Below are positions 51,715-63,559 of a DNA stretch of 64,000 nt, piece after piece. The translations under genes and the position numbers were made by a program. Every line of letters begins with the position of its first letter. Within the stretch, counting starts at the first letter, position 1. A model generated the notes under the pieces. That model was not told the origin of the DNA. It was given only the letters and a program-made list of their open reading frames with translations, and searched no databases. This DNA is from Cladorhizidae sp. MBARI D1340-BT2. Taxonomy: Eukaryota; Porifera; Demospongiae; Poecilosclerida; Cladorhizidae. The stretch spans positions 44,939,588 through 45,003,587 of the forward strand of contig JAQNBH010000007.1 in the NCBI GenBank assembly GCA_028752905.1, in the 5' to 3' direction.

Positions 51715-54510
51715 GTGCACATGTACTCTAGAGTGGTGCTATAGTAACATGTACTCTAGAAGGGTGCTATAGTAACATGTACTCTAGAGTGGTGCTATAG
51801 TAACATGTACTCTAGAGTGGTGCTATAGTAACATGTACTCTAGAGTGGTGCTATAGTAACATGTACTCTAGAGTGGTGCTATAGTAACATGTACTCTAGA
51901 GTGGTGCTATAGTAACATGTACTCTAGAGTGGTGCTATAGTAATATGCACTTCTAGAGTGTGCTATAGTAACATGTACTCTAGAGTGGTGCTATAGTAAC
52001 ATGTACTCTAGAGTGGTGCTATAGTAACATGTACTCTAGAGTGGTGCTATGGTAACATGTACTCTAGAGTGGTGCTATAGTAACATGTACTCTAGAGTGG
52101 TGCTATAGTAACATGCACTCTAGAGTGTGCTATAGTAACATGTACTCTAGAGTGGTGCTATAGTAACATGCACTCTCGAGTGTGCTATAGTAACATGTAC
52201 TCTAGAGTGGTGCTATAGTAACATGTACTCTAGAGTGGTGCTATAGTAACATGTACTCTAGAGTGGTGCTATAGTAACATGCACTCTCGAGTGTGCTATA
52301 GTAACATGTACTCTAGAGTGGTGCTATAGTAACATGTACTCTAGAGTGGTGCTATAGTAACATGCACTCTCGAGTGTGCTATAGTAACATGCACTCTCGA
52401 GTGTGCTATAGTAACATGTACTCTAGAGTGGTGCTATAGTAACATGTACTCTAGAGTGGTGCTATAGTAACATGCACTCTCGAGTGTGCTATAGTAACAT
52501 GTACTCTAGAGTGGTGCTATAGTAATATGTACTCTAGAGTGGTGCTATAGTAACATGTACTCTAGAGTGGTGCTATATATAGTAACATGTACTCTAGAGT
52601 GTGCTATAGTAACATGTACTCTAGAGTGGTGCTATAGTAACATGTACTCTAGAGTGGTGCTATAGTAACATGTACTCTAGAGTGGTGCTATAGTAACATG
52701 TACTCTAGAGTGGTGCTATAGTAACATGCACTCTAGAGTGTGCTATAGTAACATGTACTCTAGAGTGGTGCTATAGTAACATGCACTCTCGAGTGTGCTA
52801 TAGTAACATGTACTCTAGAGTGGTGCTATAGTAACATGTACTCTAGAGTGGTGCTATAGTAACATGCACTCTCGAGTGTGCTATAGTAACATGTACTCTA
52901 GAGTGGTGCTATAGTAACATGTACTCTAGAGTGGTGCTATAGTAACATGTACTCTAGAGTGGTGCTATAGTAACATGTACTCTAGAGTGGTGCTATAGTA
53001 ACATGTACTCTAGAGTGGTGCTATAGTAACATGTACTCTAGAGTGGTGCTATAGTAACATGTACTCTAGAGTGGTGCTATAGTAACATGTACTCTAGAGT
53101 GGTGCTATAGTAACATGTACTCTAGAGTGGTGCTATAGTAATATGTACTCTAGAGTGGTGCTATAGTAACATGTACTCTAGAGTGGTGCTATATATAGTA
53201 ACATGTACTCTAGAGTGGTGCTATAGTAACATGTACTCTCGAGTGTGCTATAGTAACATGTACTCTAGAGTGGTGCTATAGTAACATGTACTCTAGAGTG
53301 GTGCTATAGTAATATGTACTCTAGAGTGGTGCTATAGTAACATGTACTCTAGAGTGGTGCTATATATAGTAACATGTACTCTAGAGTGGTGCTATAGTAA
53401 CATGTACTCTAGAGTGGTGCTATAGTAACATGCACTCTCGAGTGTGCTATAGTAACATGTACTCTAGAGTGGTGCTATAGTAACATGTACTCTAGAGTGG
53501 TGCTATAGTAACATGCACTCTCGAGTGTGCTATAGTAACATGTACTCTAGAGTGGTGCTATAGTAACATGTACTCTAGAGTGGTGCTATAGTAACATGTA
53601 CTCTAGAGTGGTGCTATAGTAACATGTACTCTAGAGTGTGCTATAGTAACATGTACTCTAGAGTGGTGCTATAGTAATATGTACTCTAGAGTGGTGCTAT
53701 AGTAACATGTACTCTAGAGTGGTGCTATAGTAACATGTACTCTAGAGTGGTGCTATAGTAACATGTACTCTAGAGTGGTGCTATAGTAACATGCACTCTC
53801 GAGTGTGCTATAGTAACATGTACTCTAGAGTGGTGCTATAGTAACATGTACTCTAGAGTGGTGCTATAGTAACATGCACTCTCGAGTGTGCTATAGTAAC
53901 ATGTACTCTAGAGTGGTGCTATAGTAACATGTACTCTAGAGTGGTGCTATAGTAACATGTACTCTAGAGTGGTGCTATAGTAACATGTACTCTAGAGTGG
54001 TGCTATAGTAACATGTACTCTAGAGTGGTGCTATAGTAACATGTACTCTAGAGTGGTGCTATAGTAACATGTACTCTAGAGTGGTGCTATAGTAACATGT
54101 ACTCTAGAGTGGTGCTATAGTAATATGTACTCTAGAGTGGTGCTATAGTAACATGTACTCTAGAGTGGTGCTATATATAGTAACATGTACTCTAGAGTGG
54201 TGCTATAGTAACATGTACTCTAGAGTGTGCTATAGTAACATGTACTCTAGAGTGGTGCTATAGTAATATGTACTCTAGAGTGGTGCTATAGTAACATGTA
54301 CTCTAGAGTGGTGCTATAGTAACATGTACTCTAGAGTGTGCTATAGTAACATGTACTCTAGAGTGGTGCTATAGTAATATGTACTCTAGAGTGGTGCTAT
54401 AGTAACATGTACTCTAGAGTGGTGCTATATATAGTAACATGTACTCTAGAGTGTGCTATAGTAACATGCACTCTAGAGTGATGCTATATGTACTCTAGAG
54501 TGTACAGAAC
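51715..54510. repeat. 28-bp minisatellite, about 100 units, with higher-order repeat
   Basis: Core TCTAGAGTGGTGCTATAGTA then ACATGTAC. Variants: CACTCTCGAGTGTGC, TAATATG, and TATATATAG expansions (52.57, 53.19, 53.36, 54.17, 54.43 kb). The series from 52,871 repeats from 53,881 (about 1 kb offset, one unit different). Confidence 0.95.
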
Positions 54511-54845
54511 TACTGAACATACACTTTCAATAGCTGTGTGCATGTAGACTCGCACAAGCACGTGCCACTAAATGCACGTGCAATCACATAAGTGCACATG
54601 CTATAGGTGTATGATTATTACCTCCAACACACTATGGGAGTTGATTGAAGAGTTTGTAACTGAGTCACGAAAGAAGGAGGGGGACGAGGAGAATTGGTAG
54701 GCACTGCCCTGACAGCTGCTTGAGTCCACAGAGGAAGCTGACGTGGGACTGAAAGAGTGAGCTACACCACTACAATCACCATCATCACATTTACCTACAC
54801 ATCCATAGCGAACAAATTAGGAGGGAAGGTAAAAGTAGAGATGAC
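54511..54845. other. Spacer
   Basis: Unique, with several GCACGTGC motifs (54,558-54,600). No exon supported. Confidence 0.5.
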
Positions 54846-54849
54846 AAGG

Positions 54850-55338
54850 AGGGTGTGGCATAGTATGGTGGGGAGGGTGTGGCAGAGTATGGCGTGGAGG
54901 GTGTGGCAAAGTATGACGGGGAGGGTGTGGCAGAGTATGATGGGGAGGGCGTGGCATAGTATGATGGGGAGGGCGTGGCAGAGTATGGCAGGGAGGACGT
55001 GGCAGAGTATGATGGGGAGGGTGTGACAGAGTATGATGGGGAAGGCGTGGCAGAGTATGATGGGGAGGGTGTGGCAGAGTATGGCAGGGAGGGTGTGACA
55101 GAGTATGATGGGGAGGGTGTGGCAGAGTATGATGGGGACGGTGTGGCAGAGTATGATGGGGAGGGTGTGACAGAGTATGGCAGGGAGGGCATGGCAGAGT
55201 ATGATGGGGAGGGTGTGACAGAGTATGATGGGGAGGGCGTGGCAGCATATGATGGGGAGGGTGTGGCAGAGTATGATGGGGAGGGTGTGGCAGAGTATGG
55301 CAGGGAGGGTATGGCAGAGTATGGCGGGGAGGGTTTGG
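54850..55338. repeat. 24-bp minisatellite x 20
   Basis: Core GAGGGTGTGGCAGAGTATGA then TGGG; the plus frame EGVAEYDG stays open. A by-product. Confidence 0.95.
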
Positions 55339-55394
55339 CAGAGGGAATAAAGAAAGAATAGCAACATTTTGATGTGTTTTGTATACTCTTGTCT

Positions 55395-58300
55395 CCATAC
55401 ATGCATGGAAACCTTGCCTCCATACATGCATGAAAACCTTGCCCCATACATGCATGGAAACCTTGCCCCCATACATGCGCATGGGAAACCTTGTCTCCAT
55501 ACATGCATGGAAACCTTGCCTCCATACATGCATGGAAACCTTGTCACCATACATGCATGGAAACCTTGCCTCCATACATGCATGGAAACCTTGCCTCATA
55601 CATGCGTGGGAAACCTTGCCTCATACATGCATGGAAACCTTGCCTCATACATGCATGGAAACCTTACCTCATACATGCATGGAAACTTTGCCCCCATACA
55701 TGCATGGAAACCTTGCCCCCATACATGCATGGAAACCTTGCCTCCATACATGCATGGAAACCTTGCCTCCATACATGCATGGAAACCTTGCCCCCATACA
55801 TGCATGGAAACCTTGTCTCCATACATGCATGGAAACCTTGCCCCCATACATGCATGGAAACCTTGCCTCCATACATGCATGGAAACCTTGCCCCCATACA
55901 TGCATGGAAACCTTGTCTCCATACATGCATGGAAACCTTGCCTCCATACATGCATGGAAACCTTGTCTCCATACATGCATGGGAACCTTGTCTCCATACA
56001 TGCATGGAAACCTTGCCCCCATACATGCATGGAAACCTTGTCTCCATACATGCATGGAAACCTTGCTCTCATACATGCATGGAAACCTTGCCCCCATACA
56101 TGCATGGAAACCTTGCCTCATACATGCATGGGAAACCTTGCCTCCATACATGCATGGAAACCTTGCCCCCATACATGCATGGAAACCTTGCTCCCATACA
56201 TGCATGGAAACCCTGCCTCCATATATGCATGGGAAACGCTGCCTCCATACATGCATGGAAACCTTGCCCCCATACATGCATGGAAACCTTGCCCCCATAC
56301 ATGCATGGAAACCTTGTCTCCATACATGCATGGGAAACGCTGCCTCCATACATGCATGGAAACCTTGCCTCCATACATGCATGGAAACCTTGCCTCATAC
56401 ATGCATAGAAACCTTGCCTCCATACATGCATGGGAAACCTTGCTCCCATACATGCATGGAAACCTTGCTCCCATACATGTACATGCATGGAAACCTTGCT
56501 CCCATACATGTACATGCATGGAAACCTTGCTCCCATACATGTACATGCATGGAAACCTTGCCTCATACATGCATGGGAAACCTTGCCTCCATACATGCAT
56601 GGAAACCTTGCCTCCATACATGCATGGAAACCTTGCCCCCCATACATGCATGGAAACCTTGCCTCCATACATGCATGGGAAACCTTGCCTCATACATGCA
56701 TGGAAACCTTGCCCCCATACATGCATGGAAACCTTGCCTCATACATGCATGGGAAACCTTGCCTCCATACATGCATGGAAACCTTGCCTCCATACATGCA
56801 TGGAAACCTTGCCTCATACATGCATGGAAACCTTGTCTCCATACATGCATGGAAACCTTGCCTCCATACATGCATGGAAACCTTGCCCCCCATACATGCA
56901 TGGAAACCTTGCCTCCATACATGCATGGGAAACCTTGCCTCATACATGCATGGAAACCTTGCCCCCATACATGCATGGAAACCTTGCCTCATACATGCAT
57001 GGGAAACCTTGCCTCCATACATGCATGGAAACCTTGCCTCCATACATGCATGGAAACCTTGCCTCATACATGCATGGAAACCTTGTCTCCATACATGCAT
57101 GGAAACCTTGCCTCATACATGCATGGAAACCTTGCCTCATACATGCATGGAAACCTTGCCTCCATACATGCATGGAAACCTTACCTCATACATGCATGGA
57201 AACCTTGCCTCCATACATGCATGGAAACCTTGCCTCATACATGCATGGAAACCTTGCCTCCATACATGCTTGCCTCATACATGCATGGAAACCTTGCCTC
57301 CATACATGCATGGAAACCTTACCTCATACATGCATGGAAATCTTGCCTCCATACATGCATGGAAACCTTGCCTCCATACATGCATGGAAACCTTACCTCA
57401 TACATGCATGGAAACCTTACCCCCATACATGCATGGAAACCTTGCCTCCATACATGCATGGAAACCTTGCCTCATACATGCATGGAAACCTTGCCTCCAT
57501 ACATGCATGGAAACCTTGCCTCCATACATGCATGGAAACCTTGCCTCCATACATGCATGGAAACCTTGCCTCCATACATGCATGGGAAACCTTACCTCCA
57601 TACATGCAGGAAACCTTGCCCCCATACATGCATGGAAACCTTGCCTCCATACATGCATGGAAACCTTGCCTCCATACATGCATGGAAACCTTGCCTCCAT
57701 ACATGCATGGAAACCTTGCCTCCATACATGCATGGGAAACCTTACCTCCATACATGCATGGAAACCTTGCCTCCATACATGCATGGAAACCTTGCCTCAT
57801 ACATGCATGGAAACCTTGCCTCCATACATGCATGGAAACCTTGCCTCCATACATGCATGGAAACCTTGCCTCCATACATGCATGGAAACCTTGCCTCCAT
57901 ACATGCATGGGAAACCTTACCTCCATACATGCAGGAAACCTTGCCCCCATACATGCATGGAAACCTTGCCTCCATACATGCATGGAAACCTTGCTCCCAT
58001 ACATGCATGGAAACCTTGCCTCCATACATGCATGGAAACCTTGCCTCCATACATGCATGGGAAACCTTACCTCCATACATGCATGGAAACCTTGCCTCCA
58101 TACATGCATGGAAACCTTGCCTCCATACATGCATGGGAAACGCTGCCTCCATACATGCATGGAAACCTTGTCACCATACATGCATGGAAACCTTACCCCC
58201 ATACATGCATGGAAACCTTGCCTCATACATGCATGGAAACCTTGCCTCCATACATGCATGGAAACCTTGCCTCCATACATGCATGGAAACCTTACCTCAT

Positions 58301-58735
58301 ACATGCATGGAAACGCTGCCTCCATACATGCATGGGAAACGCTGCCTCCATACATGCATGGAAACCTTGCCTCCATACATGCATGGAAACCTTGCCTCAT
58401 ATACATGCATGGAAACCTTGCCTCCATACATGCATGGAAACCTTGCCTCCATACATGCATGGAAACCTTGCCCATGGAAACCTTGCCTCCATACATGCAT
58501 GGGAAACGCTGCCTCCATACATGCATGGAAACCTTGTCACCATACATGCATGGAAACCTTGTCTCCATACATGCATGGGAAACGCTGCCTCCATACATGC
58601 ATGGAAACCTTGTCACCATACATGCATGGAAACCTTACCCCCATACATGCATGGAAACCTTGCCTCATACATGCATGGAAACCTTGCCTCATACATGCAT
58701 GGAAACCTTGCCTCATACATGCATGGGAAACCTCC
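55395..58735. repeat. 25-bp minisatellite, about 134 units
   Basis: Core CATACATGCATGGAAACCTT then GCCTC; 22-28-bp variants. The unit has no stop codon in any frame, so frames of more than 1,100 codons run through the array (ORFs 55,369-58,752 and 55,379-58,768) in a 25-residue cycle such as NLASIHAWKPCLHTCMETLP. These are not genes. Confidence 0.97.
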
Positions 58736-59217
58736 TTGCCTGGTATATTTAGCAACTACCTACGATAAACCATGAGGTGAGATACGCATTAAGCACCCAT
58801 TATGCTGTTCCCAGTGATCTAGCATTAGGTTGGGTGCACATAACAAGTATACAAATGTTGCCGAAATCTACGAGAGAGTGACGGGAAGGATGGCAATGAA
58901 GATCCACCTCTGTAGAGCTGAAGTCAACAAATTGGAAGATTTGTGCATCTTGTTGGAGAGTCTCTCAAGCAGAGGCAGCACACGAACATTCTAAGCCTCA
59001 TCTAGACCGCTCTAACTCCATTACATGGTGCGAATAATATGGGTGCAGGCAATATTTACAATCATTATTGCGAGTTTCATAATACAGGCACCCACTAAAC
59101 GTAGCAAGCACCAGTCCATCTGAATTTTGAGGTGAAAGGTTAAGTGCCTATGGGCACTAGGCATGTACCTTAGAGTAATAATTATAATAAATTATGTTGG
59201 TGGCCAGCACAAGCACC
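58736..59217 (+). other. Spacer with relic of the 12.2-kb open frame
   Basis: 58,835-58,925 (GGGAAGGATGGCAATGAAGA, TCCACC, GCTGAAGTCAACAAATTGG) resembles 12,190-12,275 but has a stop and indels. Otherwise unique. Confidence 0.45.
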
Positions 59218-59229
59218 TCACACACACAC

Positions 59230-59272
<43 letters not shown>
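59218..59272. repeat. CA microsatellite
   Basis: Near-pure CA run. Confidence 0.97.
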
Positions 59273-59274
<2 letters not shown>

Positions 59275-59289
59275 CTCATCATCAGACAA

Positions 59290-59432
59290 GGAGTGGAAGC
59301 TAGTTGTGCTACTAATGTTCTACACATGCACATGGCCTAGTGGAAGCTAGTTGTGCTACTAATGTTCTAGACATGCACATGGTCTAGTGGAAGCTAGTTG
59401 TGCTACTAATGTTTTAGACATGCACATGGTCT
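59290..59432. repeat. 47-bp repeat x 3
   Basis: Core GGAAGCTAGTTGTGCTACTA and ACATGCACATGGTCTAG. Confidence 0.95.
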
Positions 59433-59560
59433 TTGTCGTGAGAATAGCATAGAGGCAAGTGCATGACTGCAACTGCAAGAAAAAGAGATTTGTCAAGAGG
59501 GGCTGTCAATAATTCTGTGGCATGTCAAGTCATGTAAAAATGTTGTTTCTCTCATCCCAC

Positions 59561-59634
59561 AGGGGGCAGCTGCCAAGTCTTCACAGGGGGCAGCTGCCAA
59601 GTCCTTACAGGGGGCAGCTGCCAAGTCCTATCAT
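59561..59634. repeat. 24-bp repeat x 3 around a palindrome
   Basis: ACAGGGGGCAGCTGCCAAGT with CCTT; GGCAGCTGCC is palindromic. Confidence 0.95.
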
Positions 59635-59906
59635 TTAGCTCAGAGAGCTATCACAGAGTACAGAGCAAGCTCAATATGTTTGACCTGCATTTCAAAAAGC
59701 CACACCCCAAAAGACCAATTAACAAAATGCATGCATATTCACACTCAATTCCACTTGGAAATGCAGTCTTCCAATTGTAGCACAGTAACTAACACTGTGC
59801 TGGCAGCAGCATCAAGTTCCAATTGTAGCACACCTAATTGATTACAATCTCTTGACTAATTATAAAAGCTGTTGAGTTGATCAAGAAATTCTTCTGTGCT
59901 TGCAAA

Positions 59907-61222
59907 ATGTTTGAGAAGATGGAAGGAACTGAAGATGGAGAGATTCACTGCCTCAGAGGTGATAAAGTAGAAGATTTAATCGTTGCTGAAGCTACTCACC
60001 TACTGGAGGAGAAGAGAGTGACAATGAGGACCATCTACCTCCCTGTCCTGGGGGAGAAGAGAGTGACAATGAGGACCATTTGCCTCCCTGTCCTGGGGGA
60101 GAAGAGTGACAATGAGGACCATTTGCCTCCCTGTCCTGGGGGAGAAGAGAGTGACAATGAGGACCATTTGCCTCCCTGTCCTGGGGGAGAAGAGAGTGAC
60201 AAGAGGACCATTTGCCTCCCTGTCCTGGGGGAGAAGAGAGTGACAATGAGGACCATCTACCTCCCTGTCCTGAGGGAGAAGAGAGTGACAATGAGGACCA
60301 TTTGCCTCCCTGTCCTGGGGGAGAAGAGGGTGACAATGAGGACCATCTACCTCCCTGTCCTGGGGGAGAAGAGAGTGACAATGAGGACCATTTGCCTCCC
60401 TGTCCTGAGGGAGAAGAGAGTGACAATGAGGACCATTTGCCTTCCTGTCCTGGAGGAGAAGAGAGTGACAATGAGGACCATTTGCCTCCCTGTCCTGGGG
60501 GAGAAGAAAGTGACAATGAGGACCATTTGCCTCCCTGTCCTGGGGGAGAAGAAAGTGACAATGAGGACCATTTTCCTCCCTGTCCTGGGGGAGAAGAGAG
60601 TGACAATGAGGACCATTTGCCTCCCTGTCCTGGGGGAGAAGAGAGTGACAATGAGGACCATTTGCCTCCCTGTCCTGGGGGAGAAGAGAGTCACAAGAGG
60701 ACCATTTGCCTCCCTGTCCTGGGGGAGAAGAGAGTGACAATGAGGACCATCTACCTCCCTGTCCTGAGGGAGAAGAGAGTGACAATGAGGACCATTTGCC
60801 TTCCTGTCCTGGAGGAGAAGAGAGTGATAATGAGGACCATTTGCCTCCCTGTCCTGGGGGAGAAGAGAGTGACAATGAGGACCATTTGCCTTCCTGTCCT
60901 GTCCTGGGGGAGAAGAGAGTGACAATGAGGACCATTTGCCTCCCTGTCCTGGAGGAGAAGAGAGTGACAATGAGGACCATTTGCCTCCCTGTCCTGGAGG
61001 AGAAGAGAATGACAATGAGGAGAACATCCATTTGCCTCCCTGGAGGAGAAGGATGAAGTAGAAATTGAAGTGAATATACTTCTTGTTGAGAGCCAGGAAC
61101 TCGGTATCCAACTGCAGCTAGCTCCGGCTAACCGCAATGACTCTGGGGGGGTAGAAGTGCCAATGCAATGCCCTTTGACCAGTAGATCAGAGGCAAAAGG
61201 CTGGCAATTTGCTCCGTGCTAG
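59907..61222 (+). pseudogene. Open frame interrupted by a 45-bp array
   Basis: Left part: ATG at 59,907, MFEKMEGTEDGEIHCLRGDK, VEDLIVAEATHLLEEK. Right part: EEKDEVEIEVNILLVESQEL, GIQLQLAPANRNDSGG to a TAG at 61,220-61,222. Both parts meet the array at a LEEK-coding sequence (CTGGAGGAGAAG), as if one acidic protein segment had been split by array growth. The frames of the two parts differ (net indels in the array), so the present sequence is not one continuous coding region. Function unknown. Confidence 0.4.
60010..61045. repeat. 45-bp minisatellite x 23
   Basis: Core GTGACAATGAGGACCATTTG and CCTCCCTGTCCTGGGGGAGA. 15-residue frames stay open (EKRVTMRTICLPVLG; ESDNEDHLPPCPGGE). Units lacking 1-3 bases shift the frame. 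Confidence 0.95.
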
Positions 61223-61573
61223 CATTGTACTTCAGCACTTGTGTGGCTGCGTAGTCACAACCAATGAGAGTTAAATAGAAGGTGCGACTTCTCAGCTAAA
61301 ACACACTTAGATGCCTTCTTCACACCCTAAACTGAGTCCATTTTGGATCCATCTTTCACAAAGGCAATCGACTAGTATTCTATAGCTGGGTACAATCAGA
61401 TTAGTATTCTATAGCTGAGTACAATCAGACTAGTATACATTCGAAGAGGAAAAGATAATTAACCCTATCATCACAAAAACAGGCAAGGACTTATGACCGT
61501 TGGAAATGCCCAGTCTTATCTTGGGGGGGGGGGGGAAATGAGCAATCTAGATGTTGTTGATCTGGTGAATAGC
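61223..61573. other. Spacer with 29-bp repeat x 2.5 and poly(G)13
   Basis: GACTAGTATTCTATAGCTGA repeats at 61,370-61,437; G run at 61,523-61,535. No gene. Confidence 0.6.
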
Positions 61574-62455
61574 TATAAGCACTCTCACCCTTGCAACCTC
61601 AACCCTGAGCTAGGCTATGATATAAGCACTCTCACCTCCCCTGAGCTAGGCTATGATATAAGCACTGTCACCCCTGCAACCTCAACCCTGAGCTAGGCTA
61701 TGATATAAGCACTCTCACCCCTGCAACCTCTACCCTGAGCTAGGCTATGATATAAGCACTCTCACCCTTGCAACCTCTACCCTGAGCTAGGCTATGATAT
61801 AAGCACTCTCATCCCTGCAACCTCAACCCTGAGCTAGGCTATGATATAAGCACTCTCACCCCTGCAACCTCTACCCTGAGCTAGGCTATGATATAAGCAC
61901 TCTCATCCCTGCAACCTCAACCCTGAGCTAGGCTATGATATAAGCACTCTCACCCCTGCAACCTCTACCCTGAGCTAGGCTATGATATAAGCACTCTCAC
62001 CCCTGCAGCCTCTACCCTGAGCTAGGCTATGATATAAGCACTCTCACCCTGCAACCTCTACCCTGAGCTAGGCTATGATATAAGCACTCTCACCCCTGCA
62101 ACCTCTACCCTGAGCTAGGCTATGATATAAGCACTCTCACCCCTGCAACCTCAACCCTGAGCTAGGCTATGATATAAGCACTCTCACCCTTGCAACCTCA
62201 ACCCTGAGCTAGACTATGATATAAGCACTCTCACCCTGCAACCTCTACCCTGAGCTACACTCTCACCACTGCAACCTCAACCCTGAGCTACACTCTCACC
62301 CTGCAACCTCAGCCCTAAGATATAAGCACTCTCACCCCTGCAACCTCAGCCCTAAGATATAAGCACTCTCACCCCTGCAACCTCAGCCCTAAGATATAAG
62401 CACTATCACCTCTGCAACCTCTACCCTGAGCTAAGATATAAGCCCTGCAACCTCA
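61574..62455. repeat. 47-bp minisatellite, about 18 units
   Basis: Core ATAAGCACTCTCACCCCTGC and CCTGAGCTAGGCTATGAT. Units shrink on the right, where TAGGCTATGATA is lost. Confidence 0.95.
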
Positions 62456-63010
62456 ACCCTGAGCTGTGTTATGATAAGCCTGTGGCCGTACTTGAAGGAT
62501 TGTGTGATCAGGTAATTGCCACGCACATTTAGTGTTGTTTTGGCATCACAGAAGAGGAAAGGGTAACACAAACCACACACACTCAACTAAAACACACACA
62601 CAACACACACACAACACACATACACACACACACACTGAACTAAAACACACACACACTGAACTAAAACACACACCGAGTTAATGGTGGCCACTGTACACAC
62701 ACACCATTGGATGCACACACACAAATGTATGTGCACTGACATACACACATTAACCTGCAAGATATGTGCACACACAAACATACACTGACATCACACACAC
62801 ACACACATGCACACACACACAGAGGCACAGCTAATTATGCACAAACACTAGACAAGATGACAACACTACACGTGCAAACTCCACTAACACCACACAATCA
62901 TCACCTGTCTGGTTGTGAGTGACCACTGCTCAACTTGATTTAAACACATGCAAACTCCACTAACACCACACAAGCATCACCAATCAAGCTGTGAGCGACC
63001 CTGGCTTTGA
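62456..63010. repeat. CA-rich region and a 70-bp duplication
   Basis: CA runs at 62,570-62,822. GCAAACTCCACTAACACCAC with ACAATCATCACC occurs twice (about 62,874 and 62,949). Confidence 0.85.
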
Positions 63011-63118
63011 TTAATTAAGTGTAATAGAGTGTACTGAAGTTAGTTGGCAAGAAGTATTGGTCATGCCAACAGTCAGCCAGTGCCATGCTTTCACCCCACA
63101 AACATTCAAAACACCTAC

Positions 63119-63559
63119 CATTTGTGACAACAATGGTGACAGCGTGATGCTTCTGCTTAGCAGGTCCAATAGGTGAACACAGCATGCCCTCATTTCTTAC
63201 ACAGCTAATCTTGGGAAGCAAGTCTCCAGTTTCACTTTTAGACCCAGAGGTCTCTTCATAAGACTCGGAGTCAGTCTTGCACTGAACAAGAGCACTCTCT
63301 GAAGGCAGCCTGGTATTAGGTTGGCTTGACTTTTTCTCCTTTCCCGTTAACTGTTTCTGTCCACCATTGCTTAGTTGTTTGTTAGCTGGAGACACATGAA
63401 GAGGTAAGTGGGCCTGGGGAGGGTAGGCTGACGTGGTATCGTGGATTGCTGTCATTTCAGAGACGATACTTTGCTCTATACCTCGCAAGAATGCGTCCCA
63501 ACGCTTTAAGATGGCAGGAAAATTTGCTTGGCTTGCAGCTGTGTCAATGACAGGTATAA
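63119..63559 (-). CDS. Internal exon of an unidentified minus-strand gene
   Basis: 441 bp between acceptor GACACTCAG and donor AATG|GTAGGT, open throughout (phase 1 to 1, 146 codons). It begins IPVIDTAASQANFPAILKRW, DAFLRGIEQSIVSEMTAIHD (helical), then a long polar Ser/Lys/Glu-rich stretch, ending KQKHHAVTIVVTN. The middle looks disordered. I do not recognise the protein. The gene would continue upstream beyond the window. It could in principle be the N-terminal part of the Rab GEF gene 35 kb away, but nothing in its sequence shows that. Confidence 0.5.

Noticed and set aside
594..58735. CRISPR arrays, since many regions show regular repeats
   Set aside because: Units are contiguous with no unique spacers, there are no cas genes, and the DNA has introns and animal transposons.
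55369..58775. Two frames of about 1,130 codons
   Set aside because: The 25-bp unit simply contains no stop codon in any frame; all three plus frames are open over the same bases.
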